NCBI RefSeq assembly: GCF_001402875.1
Contig: NZ_CP012946.1
Location: 2,458,001-2,522,000 of the forward strand
DNA length: 64,000 nt
Reading direction: 5' to 3'
DNA from: Blastochloris viridis
GTDB taxonomy: Bacteria > Pseudomonadota > Alphaproteobacteria > Rhizobiales > Xanthobacteraceae
Part shown: piece by piece, positions 21,131 to 33,331 of the stretch
Numbering within the stretch: the first letter of the stretch is position 1
Layout of the letters: each line of letters opens with the position of its first letter
Made by a program: the position numbers and the translations under genes
The notes under the pieces: generated by a model
The model's input: only the letters and a program-made list of their open reading frames with translations
Told to the model about the DNA's origin: nothing
The model's database searches: none

Positions 21131-21951
21131 GCCGGCGCGGCGTCTTGGCCGGAGTCCTGCGCCGCCTCCACCGCACGACGAGCCATCACATTGACGAGGT
21201 GCGCGCGATACTCTGCCGAGGCGTGGATGTCGTCATTGAGGCTGCCGGATGAAAGACGCACGCCGTCCAGCGACTTCGGCGAGAACCGCCGCGCCAGCGC
21301 CTGCTCGATGGCGGCCGGGCGGAACACGCCGGACGCGCCGGCACCGGTGACGGCGACACGGATGCCGGTCGAGAACCGCGCCACGAACACGCCCACGATG
21401 GCATAGCGCGACGCCGGGTTGGAAAACTTGGCGTAGCCGGCCCGGCGAGGCACCGGGAACACGATCTTGGTGATGATCTCGTCGGGCTCCAGCACGGTCT
21501 CGAACAGACCGGCGAAGAATGTGTCGGCGTTGATGCGGCGGTGGTTGGTGACGATGGTGGCATCCAACGCCAGCACCGCCGCGGGATAATCCGCCGCCGG
21601 ATCGTTGTTGGCGACCGAGCCGCCGAGCGTTCCTTGGTTGCGAACATGCGGATCGCCGATCGATCCGGCGAGACCTGCCAGCGCTGGAAGAGCCCCGCGG
21701 ACGATGGCCGAGGCCGCGACATCGGCGTGACGGGTCATGGCGCCGATGGTGAGCGAGCGGCCTTCCAGATGAATGCCGGTGAGGCCTTCGACCTTGGCGA
21801 GATCGATGATGGTCTCAGGCGCCGCCAGCCGCAGCTTCATGGTCGGCAGCAAGGTCTGGCCGCCGGCGATCAGCTTGGGGTCGGGCACGCTGCGGAGCAG
21901 GTGCGCGGCCTGCCGCACGCTGGTCGGGCGATGATACTGGAAGCCGTACAT
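21127..21951 (-). CDS. coxM: CO-dehydrogenase-like FAD-binding medium subunit
   Basis: This 274-residue protein starts MYGFQYHRPTSVRQAAHLL, as in CoxM/XdhB FAD subunits. The FAD-binding motifs are LIAGGQTLLPTMKLR (the AGGQSL-type loop) and GTLGGSVANNDPAADYPAA (the TxGGxxA loop). It passes electrons from the Fe-S subunit to FAD and an acceptor. It is third in the order coxS, coxL, coxM on this strand. The start excludes an upstream extension that would run through the repeat between coxL and coxM. Confidence 0.9.
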   Translation of the reverse strand: MYGFQYHRPTSVRQAAHLLRSVPDPKLIAGGQTLLPTMKLRLAAPETIIDLAKVEGLTGIHLEGRSLTIGAMTRHADVAASAIVRGALPALAGLAGSIGDPHVRNQGTLGGSVANNDPAADYPAAVLALDATIVTNHRRINADTFFAGLFETVLEPDEIITKIVFPVPRRAGYAKFSNPASRYAIVGVFVARFSTGIRVAVTGAGASGVFRPAAIEQALARRFSPKSLDGVRLSSGSLNDDIHASAEYRAHLVNVMARRAVEAAQDSGQDAAPA

Positions 21952-21983
21952 GCCAAGTCTCCCGTCGATGGTCTCCGCGCCCT

Positions 21984-22124
21984 TTTCCCTCTCCCCTTGT
22001 GGGAGAGAGTGCCCGAGCACAGCGAGGGCGGGTGAGGGGTGACAATGCACGTGGCAGTTACCCCTCGCCCGGCTCGGCCTCGCTTCGCTCATCCTCGCCA
22101 CCCTCTCCCGCAGGGGGAGAGGGA
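21984..22124. repeat. Intergenic inverted repeat between coxL and coxM
   Basis: Two copies of a CTCTCCC...GGGAGAG palindrome (near 21989 and 22102) flank an inverted GGGTGAGGGGT / ACCCCTCGCCC pair. The GCGAGG ... CTCATCCTCGCC wording matches a repeat common in Bradyrhizobiaceae-type genomes. It interrupts the coxL-coxM junction within the operon. Confidence 0.75.
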
Positions 22125-22178
22125 GCGCGCGTCACCGTCGCGGAATGTCCTGTCACGCGTGGCGTTCCAACCTCGCGC

Positions 22179-24545
22179 TCACTCCGCCGCGTCCGCCGTC
22201 CGCGCCCGCTGCAATGCGCGCCAGATCACCTCGGATGTCGCGGGCATGGCGACGTCTTCGCTGCCAAGTGCGTCGGTAACGGCGTTGATCACCGCCGCCG
22301 GCGCGGCGATGGCGCCGGCCTCGCCGCAGCCCTTGAGGCCGAGCGGGTTCGACGGACACGGCGTGGTGGTCAGACCGACCGTGAAGGCCGGCAGATCGTC
22401 GGCGCGCGGCATGGTGTAGTCGGTGAACGAGCCGGTGATGAGTTGGCCGGCGGAATCGTAGCGGGTGTTCTCGAGCAGCGCCTGGCCGATGCCCTGGGCG
22501 ATGCCACCATGGATCTGGCCCTCGGCGATCATCGGATTGATGACGGTGCCGATATCGTCCACCGCCGTCCAGTTCACCACGGTCGCGTGGCCAGTGTCTT
22601 CGTCGATTTCGATCTCGCAGATGTGGCAGCCGGCGGGAAAGGTGAAGTTGGTGGGGTCGTAGAACGCGCCCTCCTTCAGGCCGGGCTCGATTTCCGAGGT
22701 TGGGAACTTGTGGGCGACGTAGGCCGCCAGCGCCACCTCGCCGAATGCCACGCCGCGATCGGTGCCGACGACGGTGAAGCGGCCGTCCCTGAACTCGATA
22801 TCGGCCTCGGCCGCCTCCATCAGGTGAGCGGCGATCTTCTTCGCTTTGGCCTCGACCTTGTCGAGCGCCTTCGCCAAGGCCGACATGCCGACCGCGCCCG
22901 ACCGCGAGCCGTAGGTGCCCATGCCGAACTGCACCTTGTCGGTGTCGCCGTGGATCACCGCCACCTGCTCGATCGGAATGCCGAGCCGCGCTGAGACCAA
23001 CTGCGCGAACGTGGTCTCGTGGCCCTGGCCGTGGCTGTGCGAGCCGGTCAGCACCTCGACCGTGCCGGTCGGGTTGACGCGCACTTCGGCCGACTCCCAC
23101 AGGCCGACCCCAGCGCCGAGCGAGCCGACCGCGGCCGAGGGCGCGATGCCGCACGCCTCAATATAGGCGGAGTAGCCCAGCCCGCGCAGCTTGCCGCGAT
23201 GGGCCGCCTCGCGTCGTCGCTTGCCGAAGCCCTTGACGTCGGCCATCTCCATCGCCTTGTCCAGCGAGGCGCGATAGCCGCCAACGTCATACGTGAGGAT
23301 CACCGGGGTCTGGTGCGGGAATCTGGTGATGAAGTTGCGCTTCCTGAACGTCGCGGGATCGATGTTCATCTGCCGCGCCGCGACTTCCACCAGCCGCTCG
23401 ACCACGAAGGTCGCCTCCGGCCGCCCGGCGCCGCGATAGGCGTCAACGGGCGTGGTGGTGGTGTAGACCGCGTCGACCTCGGCATAGATCGCCGGGATGT
23501 CGTACTGGCCCGACAGCAGCGTGGCGTAGAGATAGGTCGGCACGCTGGAAGCGAACAGGCTGAGATAGCCGCCGACATTGGCCAGCGTCTTGACGCGCAG
23601 CCCGAGGATGCGGCCGCGCTCGTCGCAGGCGAGTTCGGCATGGGTGACGTGGTCGCGGCCGTGCGCATCGGCCTGGAACGCCTCCATGCGCTCGCACGTC
23701 CATTTCACCGGGCGGCCGACCCTCTTCGACGCCCACAGCGCCACCGTCTCCTCGGGATAGACGAAAATCTTGGAGCCGAAGCCGCCGCCAACGTCCGGCG
23801 CGATGACGCGCAAGCGGTGCTCCGGCGCGATGCCGACGAAGGCCGACAGCACCAGCCGCGCCACGTGCGGGTTCTGCGATGTGGTCCACAACGTGAAGGC
23901 GTCGTTGCCGGAATCCCATTCGGCGAGGGCCGCGCGCGGCTCCATCGCGTTGGGAACGAGGCGGTTGTTGACGATGTCGAGCGTCGTCACGTGCGCGGCG
24001 GCGGCGAAGGCGCGCAAGGTCGCCTCCTTGTTGCCGATCTCCCACTCGAACGCGGTGTTGCGCGGCACCTCGTCGAACACCAGCGCCGCGCCGGGCGCCT
24101 GCGCCTCGGCGGCCGTCACCACCGCCGGCAACACCTCGTAATCGACCTCGATGGCGGCGGCGGCGTCCTTTGCATCGGTCAGCGTTTCGGCAATGATCAC
24201 AGCCACCGGGTCGCCGACATAGCGCACCTTGCCCTGGGCGAGGCAGGGGTGGCCCGGCGCCTTCATCGGCGAGCCGTCCTTGGAATGGATCATCCAGCCG
24301 CACGGCAGCGCGCCAATGTTATCAGCGGCGAGGTCGGCGCCGGTAAACACCGCGATGACGCCGGGCAGCGCGCGTGCCGCGGTGGCGTCGATGCCACGCA
24401 CCAAAGCGTGGGCGTGCGGCGAGCGCAGGAAATGGGCGTAGGTCTGGCCGGGCCGGTTGATGTCGTCGGTATACTGGCCCTTGCCGGTGATGAAGCGGTG
24501 GTCTTCCTTGCGCTTCACCGCCTCGCCGATCCTGGTGACGGTCAT
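22179..24545 (-). CDS. coxL: CO-dehydrogenase-like (form II) molybdopterin large subunit
   Basis: This 788-residue large subunit of the xanthine oxidase family binds the Mo-molybdopterin cytosine dinucleotide cofactor. The active-site loop reads [10 protein letters not shown], the form II signature, rather than AYRCSFR of proven form I CO dehydrogenases, so CO is not certain to be the substrate. Other family marks are [24 protein letters not shown] and the catalytic Glu in [14 protein letters not shown]. The start is at 24545 ([10 protein letters not shown]). The neighbouring xdhC and MobA-like genes fit its cofactor maturation. Confidence 0.92.
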   Translation of the reverse strand: MTVTRIGEAVKRKEDHRFITGKGQYTDDINRPGQTYAHFLRSPHAHALVRGIDATAARALPGVIAVFTGADLAADNIGALPCGWMIHSKDGSPMKAPGHPCLAQGKVRYVGDPVAVIIAETLTDAKDAAAAIEVDYEVLPAVVTAAEAQAPGAALVFDEVPRNTAFEWEIGNKEATLRAFAAAAHVTTLDIVNNRLVPNAMEPRAALAEWDSGNDAFTLWTTSQNPHVARLVLSAFVGIAPEHRLRVIAPDVGGGFGSKIFVYPEETVALWASKRVGRPVKWTCERMEAFQADAHGRDHVTHAELACDERGRILGLRVKTLANVGGYLSLFASSVPTYLYATLLSGQYDIPAIYAEVDAVYTTTTPVDAYRGAGRPEATFVVERLVEVAARQMNIDPATFRKRNFITRFPHQTPVILTYDVGGYRASLDKAMEMADVKGFGKRRREAAHRGKLRGLGYSAYIEACGIAPSAAVGSLGAGVGLWESAEVRVNPTGTVEVLTGSHSHGQGHETTFAQLVSARLGIPIEQVAVIHGDTDKVQFGMGTYGSRSGAVGMSALAKALDKVEAKAKKIAAHLMEAAEADIEFRDGRFTVVGTDRGVAFGEVALAAYVAHKFPTSEIEPGLKEGAFYDPTNFTFPAGCHICEIEIDEDTGHATVVNWTAVDDIGTVINPMIAEGQIHGGIAQGIGQALLENTRYDSAGQLITGSFTDYTMPRADDLPAFTVGLTTTPCPSNPLGLKGCGEAGAIAAPAAVINAVTDALGSEDVAMPATSEVIWRALQRARTADAAE

Positions 24546-24579
24546 CAGAACCTCCCGAGATCTGTCATCCGCGGCGCGC

Positions 24580-25074
24580 TCACTCGGCGGCGCGCTGCTG
24601 CCGCTGCGCCGCCATGGCGCGGGCGCCGGCACCCACCGCCTTGACGACGTTATGGTAACCGGTACAGCGGCACAGATTGCCCTTGAGCTCGTCGCGGATG
24701 ATGTTGTCGTCGAGGTTCGGACCGCGGCGGTTCACCAGGTCGATCGCCGACATGATCATGCCGGGGGTGCAGAAGCCGCACTGCAGGCCGTGGTGATCGC
24801 GAAACGCCTGCTGCATCGGATGCAGCGCGCCGTTGGCGGCGAGCCCCTCGATGGTGAGGACGTGGGCACCGTCGGCCTGCGCTGCCAGCATGGTGCACGA
24901 CTTGACCGCACGGCCATCGACATGGACGACGCAGGCGCCACAGTGCGAGGTGTCGCAGCCGACATGGCTGCCGGTGAGGCGAAGCTGTTCGCGCAGGAAC
25001 TGCACCAACAGCGTGCGCGGGTCGATGTCAGCGGTGACGGCTTTCCCGTTCACCGTCATCGAGACGGTGGCCAT
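24580..25074 (-). CDS. coxS: CO-dehydrogenase-like [2Fe-2S] small subunit
   Basis: This 164-residue protein carries two [2Fe-2S] clusters. The plant-type N-terminal cluster is [16 protein letters not shown] plus a later C, and the second shows as CGFCTPGM and [10 protein letters not shown]. It relays electrons from the molybdenum centre to the FAD subunit. The start at 25074 has a good GGGAGG ribosome site; an upstream ATG at 25119 lacks one. It is the first intact gene of the cluster. Confidence 0.93.
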   Translation of the reverse strand: MATVSMTVNGKAVTADIDPRTLLVQFLREQLRLTGSHVGCDTSHCGACVVHVDGRAVKSCTMLAAQADGAHVLTIEGLAANGALHPMQQAFRDHHGLQCGFCTPGMIMSAIDLVNRRGPNLDDNIIRDELKGNLCRCTGYHNVVKAVGAGARAMAAQRQQRAAE

Positions 25075-25301
25075 CCGGTCCTCCCTTGCCGCCTCCTGTT
25101 CGGAAGCTGTCGCCCGCATCGTTTTCGCAGTCGGGCGGATTATTGCGAAATCAAGCGTTTCCGCGCAATTTCGAATTGGTTGCAGTTTGAACTGGTCGTT
25201 GGTGTGGGGTCAAGCGGCAAAACCACGCCGTTCTCCCGCTGGAACCGCCTCTCGCCGCGCCAGCACTGCGACCTATTGTCCAGGTTGAGCCGCGTCGGCG
25301 G

Positions 25302-25433
25302 TCAGGCGCCCGCCTCGTCCGGCATCGGCTGGACCGGTGCGCACGCCTTGAGCACGTCGGGGTCGTTGAGCGCCTGGAATACCTGATGCGGCTGGGCCGG
25401 CAGCACCACCGCGCCGGTGATGTCGCGTGGCAT
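25302..25433 (-). pseudogene. Truncated coxG-like (SRPBCC) fragment
   Basis: A 43-codon frame from ATG 25433 to TGA 25302 reads DITGAVVLPAQPHQVFQALN followed by DPDVLKACAPVQPMPDE. This is the start of CoxG, a SRPBCC-domain protein of about 150-200 residues usually found beside coxL. It stops after the first helix, so the ligand-binding fold cannot form. It is a remnant at the upstream edge of the cox-like cluster. Confidence 0.8.
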
Positions 25434-25559
25434 GGCGCGCATGCGGCCAGCCGCCGCAGATCGAGCCAGCCGCCGCCATCGGCCGCGCCGGTGCGCAGCG
25501 CCCGACAGTAGGCATCGCTTCGGTCGAGGCGGCGGCGAGGCGTCAAACGATCGTGGTGC

Positions 25560-26078
25560 TCAAAGCTGCCGATAGGCGCGCTCGGCATAGAGCAGTGCCG
25601 GCTGCGACGGGCCGAGCCGCACCGCCTCGACCTGCCCGATCAGGATCTGGTGGGTGGCCACCGGCCGGAAATCGACCACCCGGCAATCGAATGCGACCAG
25701 CGCTCCGACCAATGCCGGCGCACCGGTGGCCAGACTGTCCCATTCGCCATGGCCGAAGCGTTCCTCGCCGGCGAGGCCGCCGCGCCCGGCGAACACGTCG
25801 GCCAGCGGCTGGTGGGCGGCCGCCAGGGTGTTGACGCAGAACACCTGATTCTCTGTCAGCACGCTGGCGGTGCGCCCGGTACGGTTGAGGCAGACCAGGA
25901 CGGTCGGCGGATCGTCCGAGACCGAAGTGACCGCGGTCGCGGTGAAGCCTGCCCGTCCAGCAACGCCGGCGGTGGTAATAATGTGGACAGCGGCTCCAAC
26001 CCGGCTCATGCCGTCCCGGAACGCTTGCCGGTCGATAACCGGGATGATGTGGGGTGCGTGATTCACGCTGATGTCCAT
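25560..26078 (-). CDS. Flavin reductase-like FMN-binding protein (RutF/HpaC family)
   Basis: This 172-residue protein starts MDISVNHAPH. Family marks are FRDGMSRVGAAVHIITTAG, GFTATAVTSVSDDPPTVLVC (flavin-binding) and ENQVFCVNTLAA, ending HQILIGQVEAV. Such proteins reduce FMN with NAD(P)H for a partner monooxygenase, but no monooxygenase gene lies next to it. It is divergent from the amino-acid transporter operon. Confidence 0.85.
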   Translation of the reverse strand: MDISVNHAPHIIPVIDRQAFRDGMSRVGAAVHIITTAGVAGRAGFTATAVTSVSDDPPTVLVCLNRTGRTASVLTENQVFCVNTLAAAHQPLADVFAGRGGLAGEERFGHGEWDSLATGAPALVGALVAFDCRVVDFRPVATHQILIGQVEAVRLGPSQPALLYAERAYRQL

Positions 26079-26297
26079 GCACCGAGGATGACCAGCGCGC
26101 AAGAGGCCAGCCGCCGTCGCGATCGCCATCTGCCTATTTTAGTTGCAGAAACCGCAAGCGCCTGGGGACTTTGGCCCCGGCGGCGGCTGAACACATCACG
26201 GTCGCGTTGCCGTAGGCAATCAGGCGCGTTATGACGAAACCAGGGCCCATTGCGCGACAGCGCCATGTTGTCGCGGCCGAACGGTGACACGATCGGT

Positions 26298-26313
26298 TGG
26301 CACGGTGTGTGCA
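26298..26313 (+). promoter_or_regulatory. Possible sigma-54 promoter of the liv operon
   Basis: TGGCACG-GTGT-GTGCA matches the -24/-12 consensus (TGGCACG-N4-TTGCW) with one mismatch in the -12 element. The ATG of livH is 17 bases after it, so the predicted transcript start leaves only a very short leader, which weakens the call. If real, it would place branched-chain amino-acid uptake under RpoN. Confidence 0.35.
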
Positions 26314-26329
26314 GGATTCCTCCCAGATG

Positions 26330-27244
26330 GAAGTCTTCGTTCAACAGCTCATCAACGGCCTGACGCTGGGCTCGATCTACGGCCTGATCGCCATCGGGTA
26401 CACCATGGTGTTCGGCATCATCGGCATGGTGAACTTCGCCCATGGCGACGTGTTCATGGTGTCGGCGTTCATCGCCCTTATCGTGTTCCTGATCCTGACC
26501 AGTTGGCTCGGCGTCACTTCGGTGGCGCTGGCGCTCTTGATCGTGCTGGTGGTCTCGATGCTGTTCACCTCGATCGTAGGCTGGACCATCGAGCGCCTGG
26601 CCTATCGGCCGCTGCGCGGCTCGTTCCGGCTGGCGCCGCTGATCTCGGCAATCGGCATGTCGATCTTCCTGATGAACTTCGTCCAGGTCACCCAGGGCCC
26701 GCGCAACAAGCCGGTGCCGCCGATGCTCTCCGACATCATCGTGGTGATGCAGGAGGGCAGCTATCAGGTGACCATCTCCTACAAGCAGATCATCATCATC
26801 GTCGTCACCACGGTGCTCCTGACCTGCTTTTGGTACCTGGTGCAGAAAACGCCGCTCGGCCGGGCCCAGCGTGCCTGCGAGCAGGACCGCAAGATGGCCG
26901 CCCTGCTCGGCGTCAATGTCGACCGCACCATCTCGCTCACCTTCGTGATGGGCGCAGCGCTCGCCGCCGTCGCCGGCACCATGTTCCTGATGTACTACGG
27001 CGTCGTGAGCTTCGCCGACGGCTTCGTGCCCGGCGTCAAGGCGTTCACCGCGGCGGTGCTGGGCGGCATCGGCTCGCTGCCGGGCGCGGTGCTGGGCGGG
27101 CTGCTGATCGGCCTGATCGAGACGATGTGGTCGGCGTATTTCTCGGTCGAATACAAGGACGTCGCGGCATTCTCGATCCTCGCCATCGTGCTGATCTTCA
27201 TGCCGCAAGGCATTCTCGGCAAGCCGGAAGTCGAGAAGGTGTGA
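26330..27244 (+). CDS. livH: Branched-chain amino-acid ABC transporter permease LivH
   Basis: This 304-residue inner-membrane permease starts [20 protein letters not shown], the standard LivH opening, and has about eight transmembrane helices. The ATPase-contact loop is near [20 protein letters not shown]. It is followed two bases after its stop by livM. The complete operon is livH, livM, livG, livF, a small membrane protein gene and livK. Such systems can also carry urea or amides, but the short permeases and the binding protein fit branched-chain or related amino acids better. Confidence 0.93.
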   Translation, partial: EVFVQQLINGLTLGSIYGLIAIGYTMVFGIIGMVNFAHGDVFMVSAFIALIVFLILTSWLGVTSVALALLIVLVVSMLFTSIVGWTIERLAYRPLRGSFRLAPLISAIGMSIFLMNFVQVTQGPRNKPVPPMLSDIIVVMQEGSYQVTISYKQIIIIVVTTVLLTCFWYLVQKTPLGRAQRACEQDRKMAALLGVNVDRTISLTFVMGAALAAVAGTMFLMYYGVVSFADGFVPGVKAFTAAVLGGIGSLPGAVLGGLLIGLIETMWSAYFSVEYKDVAAFSILAIVLIFMPQGILGKPEVEKV

Positions 27245-27245
27245 G

Positions 27246-28621
27246 ATGACGAGCGACTCCTCGCCCGCGGCCGCCCGCTTCGACCTCCTCGCCGCGCTCA
27301 AGGATGCAGCGATCGCCGCCCTGATCGCGGCAGGCGTGGCCGGACCGCTGCTCGCCTTCCGCACCGACCAGGGTCCCGACTACAAGTTGATGCTCACCAC
27401 CCGCTACGACCTGCTGGGCGTGGCGGTGGTGCTGGTGTTCGCCGGGCGTTTCCTGCTCACCCTGCTGTCCAGCCGGCGACGGGACGGCGGTCTCGCGCCG
27501 GCGCTGGATCGGCTGCGCCCGATCGGCACCGGCCTCGCACGTACCGCCGGGCCGGCGCTGCTGATGTTCGCGCTGGCGCTCCCGTTCCTGCCGTTCACCG
27601 GCCGCTACGAACTCGACCTCGGCATTCTGATCCTGACCTACATCATGCTGGGTTGGGGGCTGAATATCGTGGTCGGTCTCGCCGGCCTGCTCGACCTCGG
27701 CTACGTCGCCTTCTACGCCGTCGGCGCCTATTCCTTCGCCATCATCTCTACCCAGGTCATCCCGGCGACGCTGCCGGCGCTGGGGCCGTGGGCGTTCTGG
27801 ATCTGCCTGCCGATCGCCGGCCTGCTGGCGGCATTCTGGGGCCTCCTGCTCGGCTTCCCGGTGCTCCGGCTGCGCGGCGACTACCTCGCCATCGTCACCC
27901 TCGCCTTCGGCGAGATCATCCGCATCGTGCTGCTCAACTGGCAGAGCTTTTCGGGCGGGCCGAACGGCATCGCCTCGATCCCGCGCCCGACCTTCTTCGG
28001 CCTGCCGTTCACGCCGGGCAAGGACGGTTTCGCCGCCACCTTCGGCCTTCCGTTCGACCCCACCCACCGCATCATCTTCTTCTATTACGTCATCTTCGGG
28101 CTGGCCTTGATCACGGCCTTCGTCTCGACCCGGCTTCGGCGGCTGCCGATCGGCCGGGCGTGGGAGGCGCTGCGCGAGGACGAGATCGCCTGCCGCTCGC
28201 TCGGCATCAACACCACCAACACCAAGCTCACCGCGTTTGCGCTGGGGGCGATGTTCGGCGGCTTCGCCGGCTCGTTCTTCGCTGCCCGCCAGGGCTTCAT
28301 CTCGCCGGAATCCTTCAACTTCATGGAATCGGCGATGATCCTGGCGATCGTGGTGCTGGGCGGCGCCGGCAGCCTGCTCGGCGTGGTGATCTCGGCCATC
28401 GCCATGGTCGGCGGCGTCGAGATGCTGCGCAATCTTATGTTTCTCAAATCGGTGTTCGGCAGTTCGTTCGATCCCACCCAGTACCGCATGTTGATCTTCG
28501 GCTTGGTGATGGTGCTGATCATGATCTGGCGACCGCGCGGGCTGATCGCGACACGCCAACCTTCAATCGCGCTGAAGGAGAAGAAGACCATCTCCGGCGA
28601 CCTCATCAAGGAGGGCCACGG

Positions 28622-28625
<4 letters not shown>
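27246..28625 (+). CDS. livM: Branched-chain amino-acid ABC transporter permease LivM
   Basis: This 459-residue permease is longer than LivH because of an N-terminal extension with two or three extra helices. The LivM core is clear: [38 protein letters not shown] and the EAA-like loop [20 protein letters not shown]. It pairs with LivH to form the membrane channel. The stop overlaps the ATG of livG as ATGA. Confidence 0.94.
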
Positions 28626-30317
<1,692 letters not shown>

Positions 30318-30372
30318 ATCAATTTCGGCACAAACGGGTCCCGTTTTGCGAACTCAAGACACGAACAGCACA

Positions 30373-30834
30373 ATGGACTACGCCTCGAACAACCCGATTT
30401 CCGGCGGCTCATCCTTTGTGGTGCAGTCGGTCGGCCCGCTGCTCGCCCTGGTGGGCATTGTCGTGCTGCTCGTTGTCGATCCGGCGCTGGTGATCGAAGT
30501 CTCCGCCGGCGACTTCACCATCGTCACCGTGGCGCTCGGCGGCGGCGCGGCCTGGCTGTCGGGCCGGGCGGTGGCAGAAACCTGGCGGCCCTACGTCCAG
30601 TTGCTCGCCTATATGCTGATCCTTGCCGCTGCGGTTCGCTTCGTGCATTTTGCATTGTTCCATGGCACGTTGCTGTCGCTGTCCTATTTTGCGGTCGATC
30701 TCGTCATCCTCTCCGCCATCGCCAGCCTCGGTTACCGCTCCACGCGGGCGCGGCAGATGGCCACGCAATATCGCTGGCTGTACACGCGAAGCGGTCCTTT
30801 GAGCTGGGCGATGACGGCGGACCGCTTGCCTTGA
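30373..30834 (+). CDS. DUF6867-like small integral membrane protein
   Basis: This 153-residue protein has three or four predicted transmembrane segments (LLALVGIVVLLVVDPALV, FTIVTVALGGGAAWL and LLAYMLILAAAVRFV, among others) and a basic C-terminal tail. Proteins of this type sit between livF and livK in many Hyphomicrobiales genomes and are grouped as DUF6867; their role in transport is unknown. The start at 30373 fits the family. No catalytic motif is visible. Confidence 0.75.
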   Translation: MDYASNNPISGGSSFVVQSVGPLLALVGIVVLLVVDPALVIEVSAGDFTIVTVALGGGAAWLSGRAVAETWRPYVQLLAYMLILAAAVRFVHFALFHGTLLSLSYFAVDLVILSAIASLGYRSTRARQMATQYRWLYTRSGPLSWAMTADRLP

Positions 30835-30958
30835 TTTGGTTTGCGTACGCGTACCACGGTGTCGGTTTTAGGTTGGCCTGTCCGTCCGTTTCGGCAGAAG
30901 CGTCGGCCGGGCCGTTTCGCGCGGCTGCCCCCGCTCAATGACAAGATGGGAGAACCGA

Positions 30959-32065
<1,107 letters not shown>

Positions 32066-32098
32066 TCGCGCCGACGCCGCAGTTCAATTCTGACGCCG

Positions 32099-32127
32099 AC
32101 GCCCGCCCCTCACAGGGCGGGCGTTTT
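32099..32127 (+). terminator. Intrinsic terminator after livK
   Basis: ACGCCCGCCC and GGGCGGGCGT form a perfect 10-bp GC stem around a 6-base loop, followed by TTTTCGTT. It lies 34 bases after the livK stop and ends the transporter operon. Confidence 0.88.
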
Positions 32128-32190
32128 CGTTGGGTGGCGATGCCACGGCTTCCGGATGATGCCCAAGGCCTTGAAGGCTGACCTTTCTCG

Positions 32191-32306
32191 GCCTCATGGT
32201 GAGGAGGCTGCGAAAGCAGCCGTCTCGAACCATGTGGCCGACGTCAGCTTCTTAAGTCCGCCTCATCCTTCGAGACGCCCGCTGTCGCGGGCTGCTCAGA
32301 TGAGGC
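32191..32306. repeat. REP-like intergenic repeat (CCTCATGG / CCTCATCC type)
   Basis: Two adjacent units are readable: CCTCATGGTGAGGAGGC ... CTCGAACCATG and CCTCATCCTTCGAGACGCCC ... CAGATGAGG. Each folds on itself. These wordings are common intergenic elements in Bradyrhizobiaceae-type genomes. The rest of the gap from 32128 to 32363 holds no gene. Confidence 0.75.
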
Positions 32307-32363
32307 GAACTGGCGTTGGTGGAAGGTCAAGCCCGGTCCCGATCCGGCTGGCGCTCCCGGCCC

Positions 32364-33092
32364 CTAGCCGAGCCGGCCTAGCGCCGGGAATGCCTCCAGA
32401 ATCAGGAAGGCGGCGTCAGCCACCCAGCCGAACAGGAAGGCGACCCCGGTTGCGACCAAAAGCGCACCCATCGCCTTCTCGATCAGGTCGAGGTGCCGCT
32501 TCAGCCGGCCCGCCGTCTTGAGGAACGGCCCGACGAACAGCGCCGCGGCGATGAACGGCACGCCGAGCCCGGCCGAATAGACCGCGAGCAGGCTGGCGCC
32601 GCGCTGCAGCGTGGCGTCCGCCGCCGCCACCGCCAGGATGGTCGCCAGCACCGGGCCGATGCACGGCGTCCAGCCGAACGCGAACGCCAGCCCCATGCCG
32701 TAGGAGCCCCAAAGCGACACCGGCCGACGTACCTCAGCCCGCGCTTCGCGCATCAGCAGCGGAATGCGGAACAGGCCGAGGAAATGCAGCCCCATCACGA
32801 TGATGGCGACGCCGGCAATGGTCGACAGCACCGTCGAGTACGTACGCAGCACCGTGCCGGCGACCGAAGCCCCGGCGCCAAGCGCGACGAACACCGTCGA
32901 AAAGCCAAGCACGAACAACAACGCCGCGGCCACCGCCCGACGCACAGCCGCCGGTTCGGTCTCCGCCTGCAGCTTATCGAGCGTGGTGCCGGTGAGGTAG
33001 ACGAGATAGGGCGGCACCAGCGGCAGGACGCACGGCGACAAGAAGCTGATCAGCCCAGCGAGAAAGGCGGCCGGAAAGGTGACATCGGTCAT
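32364..33092 (-). CDS. ccdA: Cytochrome c biogenesis / thiol-disulfide transporter CcdA
   Basis: This 242-residue membrane protein has six transmembrane helices. It carries the two redox cysteines of the CcdA/DsbD core: Cys in LISFLSPCVLPLVPPY (first helix) and in FGWTPCIGPVLATI (fourth helix). It moves reducing equivalents from cytoplasmic thioredoxin to periplasmic partners for cytochrome c maturation. It stands alone on the minus strand. A short RIME-like repeat (33102-33135) lies just upstream. Confidence 0.93.
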   Translation of the reverse strand: MTDVTFPAAFLAGLISFLSPCVLPLVPPYLVYLTGTTLDKLQAETEPAAVRRAVAAALLFVLGFSTVFVALGAGASVAGTVLRTYSTVLSTIAGVAIIVMGLHFLGLFRIPLLMREARAEVRRPVSLWGSYGMGLAFAFGWTPCIGPVLATILAVAAADATLQRGASLLAVYSAGLGVPFIAAALFVGPFLKTAGRLKRHLDLIEKAMGALLVATGVAFLFGWVADAAFLILEAFPALGRLG

Positions 33093-33101
33093 GGCCCACG
33101 C

Positions 33102-33135
33102 TTTTAGAGCATTTTATGCGGACATGGGAACCTGG
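33102..33135. repeat. RIME-like repeat fragment
   Basis: TTTAGAGCATTTTATGCGGA followed by CATGGGAACC resembles the AGAGCATTTTCC ... GTGGGAAC element seen in full near 43142-43191 and 43298-43347. This copy is single and degenerate. Confidence 0.5.
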
Positions 33136-33331
33136 ACCGCGGCCATCCGCAGCGCCCCCTACCGGTGCCGGTATGCTTCTGCCGCGCGAGCGAATGCGGT
33201 GGAACCCCTCCCCGCCATCGCCGTTGACCGGTATCGTCGCGGTGGCGCTCAAGCCGCCCGGCCCTCAGACGCTCGCCGAGGTTCGCCTTGACGTCTTGCG
33301 CTGACAACGACGCGGCAGGTCGCAATTGGAT

